A stretch of 64,000 bases of DNA from Lasiosphaeria ovina. Its lineage: Eukaryota > Ascomycota > Sordariomycetes > Sordariales > Lasiosphaeriaceae. A program made the translations under genes and the position numbers. Below are positions 1 to 11,497 of the stretch, in pieces; position 1 is the first letter of the stretch, and every line of letters begins with the position of its first letter. The stretch lies in the NCBI GenBank assembly GCA_033439765.1, contig JAULSN010000005.1:806001-870000 (forward strand), read 5' to 3'. Below the pieces are notes generated by a model. The model made no database searches. It saw only the letters and a program-made list of their open reading frames with translations, and was not told the origin of the DNA.

Positions 1-940
1 ATTAAGTAGCTTTCGAAGAGCTAAAGGATAAACTCATATCCGCCCCGATACTTCGGCACTTCTCTTACGAGCTACCGACCCGGATGGAAACCGACGTATT
101 AGGAGGTGTCTACGTAGGAGTACTATCCCAACTATAGACGGACGATGAGGAATAGTACCCTACTATATTCTATTTAGAAACTATATACGGAGCCGAGTTA
201 AACTACCTAATTCACGATAAAGAGTTAATAGTAGTCGTTAGAGGGTTAATAGTTTGGAGAGCCGAGCTAATAGGACTCCGAGATTAGCCCTTTACTATTA
301 TTACGGACTATAGGGCTCTAGAATACTTCGGTACGAAGAGACTCCTAAACTTAAGGTAAGCCGGATAGGCCGATCTTATATCCTAATACTATTTCTAGAT
401 TACCTATCGACCAGGAACCGAGAATATAGCCGTAGACGCACTATCTCGAAAGTCGGAAGATATCAAGACCTAGAAGGAGAAGTAAGAACTATAAAGGACT
501 ATATAGATATTCAAGCTTATAGGGGTAGTAACTACGATATTAACTTTATAAGCCCCTATAGCCATATCCATTATCGACGAAGACGTCGAGCCCCCTTCTT
601 TATTAGGTTACGAGATGATCGATACTCTACTACGGTATAACAAGAACGACCCCGAACTCGATATCTACCGTACAAAGGCGAGATAGGGTATTGACGGTTT
701 CTCTATATTAGAAGACCGTATCTTGTTATATAAAGGAAGACTGGTCGTACCCTCCGGAGGGGAACTGAATCTGAGAACTAAGGTTATCTACGAAGTATAT
801 TTAAGGATACCCTCCGTACACCCTGGGAGAAACAAGACCCGCCGAATAGTCTCGAAACTTTATTAGTGGCCCCGGCTAATAGGATTAGTCGACCGATTCG
901 TCGAGAACTGCCTATACCAATCTAGTAAGAAGCCCCGTAG
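1..940 (+). mobile_element. Truncated, RIP-degraded Ty3/gypsy remnant (RNase H to integrase zinc finger)
   Basis: Conceptual translation of the + strand gives the Ty3-type RNase H region between about 85 and 470 (a TD...GVLSQ start, DKELI, a VWRAEL stretch, TDYRALEYF and a terminal YRPGTEN...DALSRK) and then the integrase HHCC zinc-binding region at about 730-935 (KGRLVVPSGG, VHPGRNKTRRI). It is broken by TAG stops and frame changes. CpA and TpG are rare while TpA is common, the RIP signature. The remnant ends exactly at the left LTR of the next element and is cut at the window edge, so its full extent is unknown. Confidence 0.85.
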
Positions 941-1204
941 TGTAAGGAAAGAGCACCCCAAGCACGTGCGCACACCTTTGTGTGCGCCCACCACCTGTTA
1001 CCAACTGGCCAGACCACTGCTAGTTGGCACAGCTACTGCCGTCATAAAGAACGGAGCCCCTGAGCATATATATAAGCAGCGGCCCTCGCCCACCTTCCTT
1101 TGCGAGGGCTAGGTTGAAGTCTTATACCAATGCCACTTATTGCTCGCCCTTCTTCTTGCCTATATTGTGACTACCTTGATTAGGCGTACTTGCCCTCTCT
1201 TATA
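941..1204 (+). repeat. Left LTR of the Ty3/gypsy element
   Basis: It starts TGTAAGG and ends CTTATA. It aligns without gaps to 6752-7015 with 13 differences in 264 positions, all transitions. In ten of them the left copy has T where the right has C; nine of those ten are in a CpA context. Both copies contain a TATATAAGCAGC promoter-like box about 130 bp in, and a conserved GCACGTGCGC stretch near the start. Confidence 0.93.
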
Positions 1205-1371
1205 ATTCTTCAACCTCCCTACTACCGGTAACGATCGAGCCGGTTACTATAGTAGGCAATACTCGTGGAAAGGGGAGAGCCACTCCTTAGGCCAGTTTAA
1301 CCTAATAAGCGACCCTCGAGGATTTGAACGACCCCGTATAGGACTCTCCTACGCCCTCTACTAGTATGGAT

Positions 1372-4300
1372 CCCCAGTAGTTCCAAGCCTTGATATTATA
1401 GGCGATGACCAACTTTTCTGCCGGCCTAGGTAACCTTGGAACTACTCTAGGCAACCTAGGACCGTAGGGAGGGCCCCCTAGATTAAAGGATGATCGCCCT
1501 CCCTCCTACGTAGTCGGCAAGCTCAAGCTCGACGCCTCCCTCCAGGATAAGGAAGACTAGCTCCTAGCTACCGAATAAGGAAACATAACCCGCCTAGACC
1601 GACCTTAATGGCTCTAAGTCTAGTGGGCTAGTACTTGGATGGAGCTAGAAGCGTAGTAGTAGTGGCGGGCCTACTAGAAGTAGCTCCACGAAGGGGACTT
1701 CGAGCGGATTACCTAGTAGGAGTTTAAAGAATACGTTAATACGGACTACCTCGGTAGCAAATCCGGCGAAGTATAAGTATATAAAGAATGGCTAGTATGT
1801 ACTTAACGCGGCCGGTCCCCTTAGGAATTCTACCGCGAATAGTCTACGCTAATAAGGCACTTGCCGGATATGGATATTAATACTACCTTTATGGCCCGGG
1901 ACTATTAGATTAAACTTGACCGCTTCTACTATAATCGATATACCGAGGCCGTCCCTAATATCACCTCGGTAAAGGAGTACGCTAAGTGGTATGAGCGGAT
2001 CTGGCTCGCCCGGGCCTATCTAAGGAACGGTAACGATAAAGAAACGTACCGGAAAAGGCTGGGCTCCCCTACTAGCCTTAGCGAGGCCCGAAAACTATAC
2101 CGTACGACGGAGGAACCGTACTCCGGACCCCGCTATAATAAAGCCCGGATTCAACGTAGGGAGCTTCGGGGCTCCCCTATACTAGACTAACCCGTTACCT
2201 ACGCCCTACCCGCCACTAGGCCGAACGCCCAGGCACCGCTCCGCGCTAGGGAGCCTCCTATATACTATAACTATAGTAAAGTAGGGTATATATAACGCCA
2301 GTGCACCCTCCCGCCTCGGCGCCCTACGGCCGTACTAGGCCCGGACGCCAAGGTCTAGAGAATCGAGGTAGGGGACTACGGAGACCTCGAGGACTAGTGC
2401 CCGGAACCCTCTAACTCCGAAGACGACTCGGGAAACGGGAGCTAGTAGACGATAACCCCGATCGATCTACCTAGGCCATCTACGACGGGGTAAAGCCAGG
2501 CCCTACCTTCACCATCTAAGGTAGCACTCGCTCCTAGCGCCGTGGCCAGAAGGCCGTACTACTAATAGTAGTTATTAATACCAATACGGGGGCCCAAGTT
2601 AATTACGTAGATTACCGGTTCTGCCGGGTATATTATATCCCTATACTTCCGGAGGCCGAAGGCCTCGACCTACCGTAGCTTATCAACCCTAACGGTAGCC
2701 GGATTAAGAACCACGGTATTTTCCACCTTACTCTCCAACTCACTAATATATACGGGAAACCCCGTACCGTATCTTAATTCTTCTACGGGGTTAAGCGGCC
2801 AAAGGGGGCCCCACCAATACTATAGGGGAACCCGGGTATGGGATCAGAGGGCGTGGTTCTTCATACCGCCCTTAACGCCTTCGAATAGGGCCGTTACTTG
2901 GAGATCCTACCGGGGGAATTCGCCCGAGACGTCCTTAACGGCGTACCCGCCTTTACGGCCATAGTCTCTAACGTGGTTATCGGGCCCGAGGAGGACCACA
3001 TCGATACCCTCGACGGCCCGATATAGGAGCCAAACCCAGAACCTTTACCCCCGGAGCTTACATACCGAATAACTATCTTCTCGGAATAAGTAGCTCGAGA
3101 ACCCAATACCCTAGAAGGAGCGGAGCACTATATCGACCTTGAAGAAGGATCCACGCCACCGCAGGGCCATATTTACCCCCTAAGCTAGGCCTAGCTTGAC
3201 GAACTCGCCGCCTATATTCGGGAAAACCTCGCTAACGGCCGTATCGTAGAAAGTAGCAGCCCTACTAGAGCCCCGGTTATCTTTATCCCTAAGAAGGATG
3301 GGACCCTACGGTTATACGTTGACTACCAGGGCCTAAATAAGATTACTATTAAGAACCGGTACCCGCTACCGCTAATTAGTAACCTTATAGACCGTCTTAC
3401 CGGCGCCCGGTTCTTCACCAAGCTTGACCTTAAGGATGCGTACCACCGGATCCGAATCCGCCGGGCCGATCAGTGGAAAACGGCCTTCAAGACCCGGTAC
3501 GGGTAATTCGAATATATAGTCATACCGTTCGGCTTGACTAACGCGCCGGCCACCTTCTAAGCCTATATTAACAGGGCCTTAGCCGGCCTAGTAGATATGT
3601 TTTATATCGTCTACCTCGATAATATCCTCATCTACTCCACCACCCGTAAGGAGCATACCCGCCATATCCTAAAGGTGCTCGACCGTCTCGAACAAGCCCA
3701 GCTCTTCGCTAAACGGTCAAAATGCTCCTTCTACCAGGACCAAGTCGAGTTCCTAGGCTTTATTATTAACTACCAAGGTATCTTAATAGACCTCGAGCGG
3801 GTTAAGGCAATCTAAGAATGGCCCGCACCCTAGTTAATACGAGAGATACAAGTCTTCCTCGGATTCGCTAACTTCTACCGCCGGTTTATCCAGGGGTATT
3901 CTAGGATCATAGCCCCTATTACCGTACTACTAAAAGGAGAGGCCACTAACCCTTTCCGATAGCCACTAGAGGCCGATACCGCCTTCAACCACCTTAAAGC
4001 AGCGTTTAGTTAAGTAGGTTTCCTTACCTACTAGGATCCAACCCGCTAGACTAGAGTCGAGACCGATGCTAGTAATAAGGCGATCTCCGGGATCCTCTTA
4101 TAGCTAGTCGACTCTTAATAGCGCCCTATAGCCTACTGGTTAAGGAAGCTCACCGATACCGAGCTCCGGTGGGCTACCGGGCAGAAGGAACTTATCGCTA
4201 TTATCGAGTCCCTCGAGTACTGGGGCCACTACCTAGGCGGTACCGACTAGAGGTTCGTAGTTCTTACCGATTACGAGGCCTTAAAAGGGGTAATCGTAGC

Positions 4301-6490
4301 CCTAGCCCGAGACCTTAAGGGCCGCTTAGCTAGATGGGTATACCGCCTATCTCCTTTCGATTTCGACCTCGAATATCGACCTGGGGCTACTAACCCCGCC
4401 GACCCCCTTTTAAGAAGACCGGACTATATAGTAGGAGAGATTACCTACGACGATGTATTACCTACCTTAATGAAGAAGCTGTAGTTAGCTAGGGAGTTGC
4501 TAGTAGTAGTAAGGGTAATCGTGGCCTAGATTAAGGCCGGGGTATAGAAGAAGTCGTGCTCCCGGAAGTACCGTAGAGCGGTAAGACGAGTTGAATAGAC
4601 CCTTTAATGTCCTCGAGTTGAAGGTATAGCTAGGGTTTCGGCTATAACGCGCTTTGCCCTCGGGGCTACCGGACGCGTAGCGTTTAATAAAGCGGAGCCC
4701 CGGGAAAGGAGCTACTAGCGGGACGGAAGCACCCCGACGGAGGGGCTGGGACGCCGTACTAGGAGAACTACTATGGACTCGCTAGAGTAGACGATCTCGC
4801 CGGGGCGGTTAGATTAGAGGGTCGAGGGGTAACTGAAGCTAGACGCTTAGGGTACCGACCTATTAATTCCTTACGCGGTTGCGGTAGAGGTTTACGCCGG
4901 TAAGGTAGCTGAGGAATAGGATCCTAGGTATAGATTCTATAGGTCGATTATCGCCCTATAGAAAGGGGATCTCGAATGTAGAAGCCGTATTGAGGAGGTG
5001 CTCGAGGATCAAAGAAACGCGGGTACTAGGCCCATAGGGAAACTAGGGAATGACAATACGCATATGGGTACTAGATTCCAGGGCAGACCAGGAAATAATA
5101 GCGTTAATGACGTAGGTACTGGGCCTATAGGGAAACTAGGGAATAATAATACAAGGCGTGTGGGTACTGGGTTCCAGGGTAGGCTAGGAAACGATAGCGT
5201 TGATGATGAGGGGGCCCTCCGATATAAAGGTAGGCTGGTAATCCCAGCAGCGCCAGTAGTGCGAAGAGAGCTGATACGCTTATACTACGATAACCCTAGA
5301 GCCGGGCATTTTGGGAGCCACAAGATAGTGGACCTATTAAAGCGAAGATTCTACTGGGAAAATCTAGACGTAGAAGTATAAGCTTATACAAAACAGTACT
5401 AGGTATACCTCGGTAACCGATAACTAAGGCACAAGCTATACGGGAAGCTTAGCTCCCTACCGCTACCTACCTAACCTTTCGAAGAGATTAGCCTAGATTT
5501 TATTACGAAGCTACCCCCTTACTAGTATAAGGACCGTATTGTAGATACTATCCTGGTAGTTATAGACCGGTTCACGAAAACCGCGCTCTTTATCCTAACT
5601 ACTACTACGGTTACGGCAGCCGAGTTAGCCCAGCTACTCTACGAGTATATGGAATGCCGATTTGGTATACCAATAGGTATGGTCTCCGACCGAGATTCCC
5701 TATTAACTAGTAATTTCTGGGTGGAGCTCTCTAAAGCTCGCTAAGTCAAGTAGAGGCTCTTAACAGCCTACCACCCGCAGACCGATGGCCAGTCGGAACG
5801 AATATACCAAAGCCTACAGTACTATTTAAGGTGCTTTACCGACGAAGAGGCCTAGTGGGCACTACTACTCTACGAAGCGGAGTTTGCGTATAACAATAGC
5901 GTATACGTAACCATCGGAGCGAGCCCGTTCGAGGCCCTATACGGCTACAATCCTCGGATGGCGCATTACGTACCCTCTATATAGCTGAAGGTGTAAGGGG
6001 TTCACGAGCGGCTGAGCAAGCTAGCATACCTGAGGGAGAGGTTGTACCACCACTGGCAGAAGGCAGTGGACTCCTAGAAGAAATACTACGACGTACGATA
6101 CTAGTAGATCGAATTCGAAGCAGGAGAGACAGTTGGACTCTCTATATAGAATTTCCGATTCAAGGTAGGAAGAAAGCTAGTACTAAGGTTCATCCCAGTC
6201 AAGATCACGGAAAGGATCGGCACGTAGGCATACCGGGTCGAACTACCAGCTAAGTACGCCCGGCTCTATGATGTCTTCCCAGTCTCCCTGTTAGAAAAGT
6301 GGTCGGTAGCCGAAGGCCAGAAGGTACTACTACTACCAGAGCTAGTAGAAGGAGAGGAGGAGTGGGAAGTAGAAGATATCGTGGAATATAAGGATGAAGG
6401 AGAACGAAAAAGGTTCCTAGTCAAATGGGCAGGCTGGCCAGTAGAATACAACACCTGGGAACCTAGGGAACACTTGACTAACGCATAGAA
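1372..6490 (+). pseudogene. Gag-Pol remnant of the Ty3/gypsy chromodomain element
   Basis: Domains recovered by reading through stops are: a Gag-like region from about 1372 with a decayed CCHC knuckle near 2260-2305 (Cys codons changed to Tyr); reverse transcriptase at about 3260-3830 (FIPKKDGTLRLYVDY and YLDNILIYS, where the family normally has YxDD); RNase H at about 4050-4420; the integrase zinc-binding region at about 5218-5380 (GHFGSHKIVDLLKRRFYW); the integrase core at about 5480-5960 with its DRF, SDRD and QTDGQSER-like motifs; and a chromodomain at 6367-6486 (FLVKWAGWPVEYNTWEP). Stops are overwhelmingly TAG, as expected when CAG or TGG loses a C to RIP. No open frame exceeds 127 codons. 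The element is dead, but its type is clear: a fungal chromovirus-clade Ty3 element. Confidence 0.88.
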
Positions 6491-6599
6491 GGTGCTGTAA
6501 CGATACGAGAAAAAAGCAAAATAAAGGCATAGGAAGTGGAATGACTAAAAAGTCACTAATTCACGAGCACGACCCGCAGGTAGTGCCCATGAACTAGGA

Positions 6600-6671
6600 T
6601 GCCCCGAGGAGGATTCGAACCCCCGACCTCTAGCAAAGATACTAGGGTGTTAACTACTATACTACCGCGGC
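6600..6671 (-). tRNA. tRNA-like relic inside the 3' region of the Ty3/gypsy element
   Basis: On the minus strand, 72 nt read as a tRNA: a 7-bp acceptor stem with one mismatch and one G-U, an AGTATAGTAGTTA D-arm, and an intact T-arm with the B-box GGTTCGAATCC. The anticodon arm closes on CTAG/CTAG around an oversized loop centred on CTTT, so the isotype is not secure (a CTT, lysine, reading is possible). It lies about 80 bp upstream of the right LTR, beyond the chromodomain. It could be a captured tRNA or a tRNA-derived SINE fragment. The loop defect and RIP surroundings suggest a pseudogene. Confidence 0.6.
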
Positions 6672-6751
6672 GCTTTTGCTCTTGTTGGAGGGAGGACAAT
6701 AGACAAGGTTCAAGATCGACGAGGACGTCGATCTACGGGGGGGGGGATAGT

Positions 6752-7015
6752 TATAAGGAAAGAGCACCCCAAGCACGTGCGCACACCTTTGTGTGCGCCC
6801 ACCACCTGTCACCAACTGGCCAGACCACTGCCAGTTGGCACAGCTACTGCCGTTACAAAGAACGGAGCCCCTGAGCATGTATATAAGCAGCGGCCCTCGC
6901 CCACCTTCCTTTGCGAGGGCCAGGTTGAAGTCTTACACCAATGCCACTCATTGCTCGCCCTTCTTCTTGCCTATATTGTGACCACCTTGATCAGGCGTAC
7001 CTGCCCTCTCTTACA
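6752..7015 (+). repeat. Right LTR of the Ty3/gypsy element
   Basis: It is the direct-repeat partner of 941-1204, the same length and about 95% identical. It keeps C at most positions where the left copy has T, so it is the less mutated LTR, but its first dinucleotide has become TA and one internal CpA is TpA. It ends CTTACA, the complement of the TGTAAG start of the left copy. Confidence 0.93.
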
Positions 7016-9693
7016 GCCCTATCGGTTATCGCGTATGCCTTATAGCTAAAGACCCGTAAGTGCCCTGAGTACGGAAGAGTATAGCCATTAAAGAAGGAAT
7101 ACTAGGCCTAATAAGGAGTCTTCTAGTTATTCTGAACGCGAGGCTGCTTATTAAGTAGGTAGATAGCCGTTCGAGAGATCTCCCGCTATAATTTGTTCGG
7201 GAATACGGCTCCCAAAGCGAGTATAAGGGCTTTCTGCTTGACTAACGCCCCCGCCCTCTCGGCGGTACCGTTCTGTCCCTATATATGGGGCGCCGAGGGC
7301 TTCTAGACTAGGCCATACCTCCTAAAGAAGTCCGTGAACTCTACTAACTTGAGCTCGTTATCTAACTCGATAACCTTCGGTACGACTTTATATTGAACCC
7401 TCAACTCCTTAAAGAAGGCTTCCAAAATAGTAATAAGGGTTACGTACTTCCGGTCGGTAGTATAAAAATCCTAGCTTATACCTATATAGTAGTCGGTTAC
7501 TAGTATAAGGGAGTTATACTTCTTATCGTTAGGCTCCTAGTTATAAAAGTCAATCGTAAAGCAGTCCCCGGGCCGTTAAGGCTTATCTTTTGGCTCTCGT
7601 TTAACCTATCGCTTTATTTTGGCCCGCGCGTATACGCTATACTCGACTATTTTAATACCCTTAATACGTACCCCCTGAGCTATATTGACGAGTCTTTCTA
7701 GGGCGCCGGGGCCCGGGTGGCCTATACGTAGGTACTAGATTTCGGCGCTTACGCTCCGGGGCTTCCTTTTGGTATAGGAATTAAACCGGTTCCTTCTCGT
7801 AAAGAAGGCGGCCCTACTCAGGTCTTCCGGAATATGCTTAATAACGAATTGGTCGTACCGGGCCTATAGTACGTATACTACTAATTAATCCGTTATACGG
7901 CGTAGGTAGGTGGGGTCCCCGCTATTATCCTAGTATATACCTCTCTTATATAGGCGCCGTAGTAATACTAGGTTATATATAATACCTTTATATAGGGCCA
8001 TATTATATAGCCTTAGGACCTTCTTTCCTCTGAATATATTACTAACTTATAGGTCCACCTCGCCGTATATAGTAATAGGGATCTTATAGTCCCCAGCCTA
8101 TACGAATTCCCCCGCGAGGGCGTGCCGAATATTAAGGAAGCGGCTAACTTAGTTGAAGATGTATATTATAGAGCCTGAGTCCAGTATTGCCGAGTACTTA
8201 AGAGGGTATTCGTTCATCGAGAAGGCTACGTACTATACGGCGAATAAGGTATTGACCTTACCTATATAGCGTACTAGTTAATCTTCCTCCGGGGCGTCCT
8301 CTACTATAGTAGCGGGCTCTGGTACCCGGCTCGAGGCTCTGGACTTCGGGGCCCTACTCGGCTCTCGGGGCCTGCTTACGCTTCCTCTCCGAGGCAGGTC
8401 TCCCTTAACCTTCTTCCTTAGGGCCTCGACTTCCTTCCTTAGAGCGTTATCTACCTATAAAACCGCCTCTGCCCGCTTCCTGCGCTCCTTCGAGGGGTTC
8501 TATTTTGCCTAGGCCTTCTTAGGGAAAAGGAACTAATAGTCTTCCAAGGTATAGGGATTCGAGTATACCCTATACCCTGACTGGCTACCTCCGGTGTATT
8601 TCCGCTTTCTCGGGCCCGGTGCCTTCCCTTCCTCGGGGCTATTAGTATCCTGGTTACCGTATATTACGCCGAAGGACCCTTTCGTGAACCGTAAGGGCTT
8701 CTTCGTTGCCTCCTATACCCTGACCTCCTAGTTAAACGCGTTCACCAGGTCCCGGTAGTTAAGGGTCCCCGTATCGATATTCTTTTGGTTTATTAGGCGG
8801 TAGGTAGTATACTAGTAAGTCTACCCTACCTCCCTAATCGCCGTCTTGAAATCGTTATACTAGGTGGCCGGTGCCTACGCCTCAGGGACCTTCTTAGCCT
8901 TGGCCTTCTATAGGGCTTCCTCCTAGTAGCTAATCCATACTTTCTACGACTTCGGGGGCTTCGAGAGAGGGAGAACTACTTACTTATAGGCGGTCCTCGC
9001 CTTCCCTATATCGTTCGAAGAAGTGGTTCTCGCCTATGCCTATAGATTTGTATACCACCTGGTGATCGTCTCTATAGGCTCGTATATAACTATATATAGG
9101 TACGCCGAGATAGTCTTATTCACCTAGTCCTTAAGGGTAGCAAGTACCCTACGCTCTATCTCGTAGTCCTTCATGTCTATATTGTATAGGGCGAGGCTCT
9201 ACGAGTAGACCTTATTGTCCTTGTCTAATAGGTCCGCTAGGTATATGGCCGGGAGGTGGTCTTCGTTAGCTATTGGTTTAGCGACCTGTATTTCGGGTTA
9301 CGGGTTATTGGGGTCCGGAGTAATACCCGGCGTATTACCCCGGGTCACCGAGGCGGCCCTCGCGGCGGCCTAGGTCCTCCTCTTCTTCGCTTCCTTACTT
9401 ATCGAGAACACTGCGAATGAGGGCTTCTTCGGCTTCTGTTAGAAGTCCCCGCGGTCCTCAGAGGTAGGGTCGATGAGGGACCAAAGGTCGGCCGTAACGG
9501 CCTTGCTGATGAATGTGTTGTTCCAAGCCTGCCAGTCATCCGAGCCCTCGAGGGCGACTGTCTTCTCTTTTGTTGTCATGTGGTTTTCCGGGCGCGGTAC
9601 GCGTGGACTGCTCTGTCGGTATAGAGGCTTCAATAGATGTTTGTTGTTGTATTGGGGAATGCAGCTTCCGGGCTCATAACTTTCAGAAGCCAA
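7016..9693 (-). mobile_element. 5'-part of a Copia-type retrotransposon, truncated in integrase, RIP-degraded
   Basis: Read on the minus strand from about 9693: a Copia Gag start (EGSDDWQAWNNTFISKAV and WSLIDPTSEDR), further Gag, then the integrase core near 7700-7150 (CEVCARAKIKR, FTIDFYN, DNELKL, QNGTAERA). The homology runs up to the exact edge of the neighbouring LTR at 7016 (HLRVFSYKAY just before it), where RT and RNase H are missing. Stops are TAG/TAA. CpA/TpG depletion is severe below about 9440 and normal above it, so the Gag start region escaped. A stretch near 9690 resembling the primer-binding region of Copia elements suggests the 5' LTR lay just beyond, but I could not define it. 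Confidence 0.82.
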
Positions 9694-9895
9694 AGCATGT
9701 AAAAGCAGTCAAAAAGAGGGTATTCCAAGTGTGTGTATTCCGTTGTGTAGAAGGAAGAAAAGCTCTTCGCCCTGCAGGCCGGGGACCAGTGTAGAGCCTG
9801 TGGAAAAGGCGGTCTAATTAGGTGCCCTGTGCGCACCCTGCCCGGCCCCTGCCCGGACCCTCAAGACCATGCCAAATCCAGTATGGCCTTTCTAA

Positions 9896-10953
9896 CACTT
9901 CGCTGGCTATGCGAGCGTTTGCCAAGAGTGGCAATGGTTTTTCGAACCCATCACCTTCAGAAGCGTTGTCGTCGACCAGGATCGCATCTCGGAGTTTGAC
10001 AAATCGATAAAGCGAGTCCCGCGTAGACGGTAATGTGTCAAACAGATCCACCTCCGTGTTAGGCTCGCAGACTATGACTGCAGCGTCTGCCAAGCGGAGG
10101 AGGACTTGGAGTCGCGAAAGCAAAACAATCTCATTTTTGCCAGGGCTGTCGTGGACCTGCTTTCTGTCCTCTCTAAGTCGACTCGAAGGAGAACCCTATA
10201 CCAGATATGACAATGGTGATGATGGGAGGGCTTTCCCTGGAAATTAGCGCCTTCTCGCCAAGCGATTACCAGCACGGCTTCAGGGACTTTAGGCTCCAGG
10301 ACGGCTATCCGATCTCCTTTAATTTCGATGCGTGGGCAGACAAACACATGGACTGGCCTGCAAAGAGGGAGCGAGCCGAACAGCTGGAGCAACACCATGT
10401 CCCGGCCCACGGATGGGAGAAAGGTCGACAAGGCCCGGTCAGCTTGGGGGCGCGGAAGCGGATTACCGAAGAGCTAACGCTGCGGGGTGAGAATAATGCG
10501 AGTGGCAAAGACTCTCAGCTCCCCAAGGTAGTCGCCATCACAGCCTTTACTGTCAGAAGGCAGTCGTACTGGGGCATCAACACCCCGTCGCTCGAGAAGA
10601 TTCTCAGGAAATTTCTCTGCCTCAACTACTTTATACACGAGCCGTGGCATAATGTCACCCCCGAGTGGCAGCAGCTTTTCGAGTCGGAGCATCTCAAACT
10701 GATAGAGGCCCTCCCCAAGACCAGCCGGAAGCTTCGAAACCTCAACCTATTCCAAAACTCTTCCAAGACGCTGAACCCTAAGATCCCCACAGACGGACGC
10801 GGGTGGCGCCGGGGAGCAGAAACGAGACGCCCCCTTGGCCGGGCCCTGGCCAAAACCACGCGGCTGTTGGAAACGGAATTCGTGTCTGCCGCGTTCCTGG
10901 TCGACGCCTTTGATTTCTTCCACGAGTTCAGAGCCGCCCTCCCGCCACCATAA
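9896..10953 (+). pseudogene. Broken DUF6546-like fungal protein
   Basis: The first part reads in one frame from about 9896 (FAGYASVCQEWQWFFEPITF, then SEFD, IHLRVRLADYDCSVC and NNLIFARAVVDLLSVLS), matching my memory of the N-terminal half of the fungal F-box-associated DUF6546 family. Stops at 9893 (TAA) and 10031 (TAA) interrupt it, both one CpA-to-TpA change from CAA. The frame closes at TGA 10208, and the rest continues in another frame from 10207 to 10953 (LEISAFSPSD, KFLCLNYFIHEPW, FLVDAFDFFHEF). The usual C-terminal end is missing; a glutamate-rich stretch follows in a third frame. With two stops and a frameshift I call it a pseudogene. It lies just outside the RIP-saturated block, so RIP leakage may have killed it. 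No function can be assigned. Confidence 0.7.
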
Positions 10954-11240
10954 TAGGGGGACGAAAACGATGAGGTGGCGAAGAGGACGAGGATGAGGAA
11001 GAGGAAGAGCAAGCCGTAAGTACCCAGTCGAGTTACTTTTAATTTGTCCTATCTCCTCCTTAATCCCTTGTTATAAGACTCTCTGGTTCAAAGAGCGATA
11101 ATTTGCTAATAGTCCTTTTATATGATGGCCGTCGAAGATGACTACGACCCCGATTATGATTATGATGACCACGACTATAGCTACGAAGGGGAGGTAGACC
11201 CTACCACCTCCATTGCTCTTTGTGTCCTAATCCATAACTC
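10954..11240. other. Non-coding stretch with one short acidic ORF
   Basis: I see no convincing gene. A 42-codon plus-strand ORF at 11122-11250 is rich in Asp and Tyr. It may be a decayed C-terminal exon of the preceding DUF6546-like gene: a GTAAGT donor follows a Glu-run at about 11017. The phases do not join cleanly, so I leave it unassigned. Confidence 0.3.
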
Positions 11241-11497
11241 TGCACTCTAATCTCTGTATGTTTGTTGGCCTGGTGCCTGGGAACGAGGAGAAGATTATCG
11301 TAAATAAACCGGCAGGAAGCGCCTTAAATATGTATTCTGAGAAAAGAGATATACCTCTAGGTCTAGGATTTTAAAATAGGGGTTCTAAAATTTTATCATT
11401 TCTCGTGGCAAAAGCCTATAGGGCTCGCCATAAGAAATCGAGGCCTTTAGTTCCCTGGAAAGTCCCCCGCTAACAAATATTCAAGGATTGGATTGTA
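11241..11497. mobile_element. MITE copy 1 (TA-flanked, about 257 bp)
   Basis: The right end reads CCGCTAACAAATATTCAAGG followed by ATTGGATTGTA. The left end, TGCACTCTAATCTC then TGTATGTTTGTTGG, is its decayed inverted complement. It shares terminal inverted repeats of about 30-40 bp with 17185-17394 and 18627-18880, and the right-hand TCCCCCGCTAACAAA stretch is nearly identical in all three. The interior is AT-rich, non-coding and more divergent. TA at the ends suggests a Tc1/mariner-superfamily target site. This is the most divergent left end of the three. Confidence 0.7.

Larger units (their letters stand above)
941..7015 (+). mobile_element. Near-complete Ty3/gypsy chromodomain retrotransposon, RIP-inactivated
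   Basis: A 6075-bp element is bounded by two 264-bp LTRs (941-1204 and 6752-7015) with TGTAAG...CTTACA termini, allowing for one decayed end on each copy. A G-rich tract at about 6737-6747 lies just before the right LTR, where a polypurine tract is expected. Gag, RT, RNase H, integrase and chromodomain lie in the usual Ty3 order. No 5-bp target duplication is visible: CGTAG precedes it and GCCCT follows it. The two flanks belong to different elements, a gypsy remnant on the left and an antisense Copia remnant on the right, so the locus has probably recombined since insertion. The internal region is heavily mutated at CpA/TpG and cannot encode an active polyprotein. Confidence 0.9.

Noticed and set aside
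6599..6874. ORF starting MPRGGFEPPTSS
   Set aside because: GGFEPPT is the classic false translation of a tRNA T-arm. The ORF runs from the tRNA-like relic into the LTR.
1..9693. Alternative genetic code reading TAG as sense
   Set aside because: TAG excess is confined to the transposons and coincides with CpA/TpG loss there. Host genes end in TAA, TAG and TGA normally, so RIP explains it.
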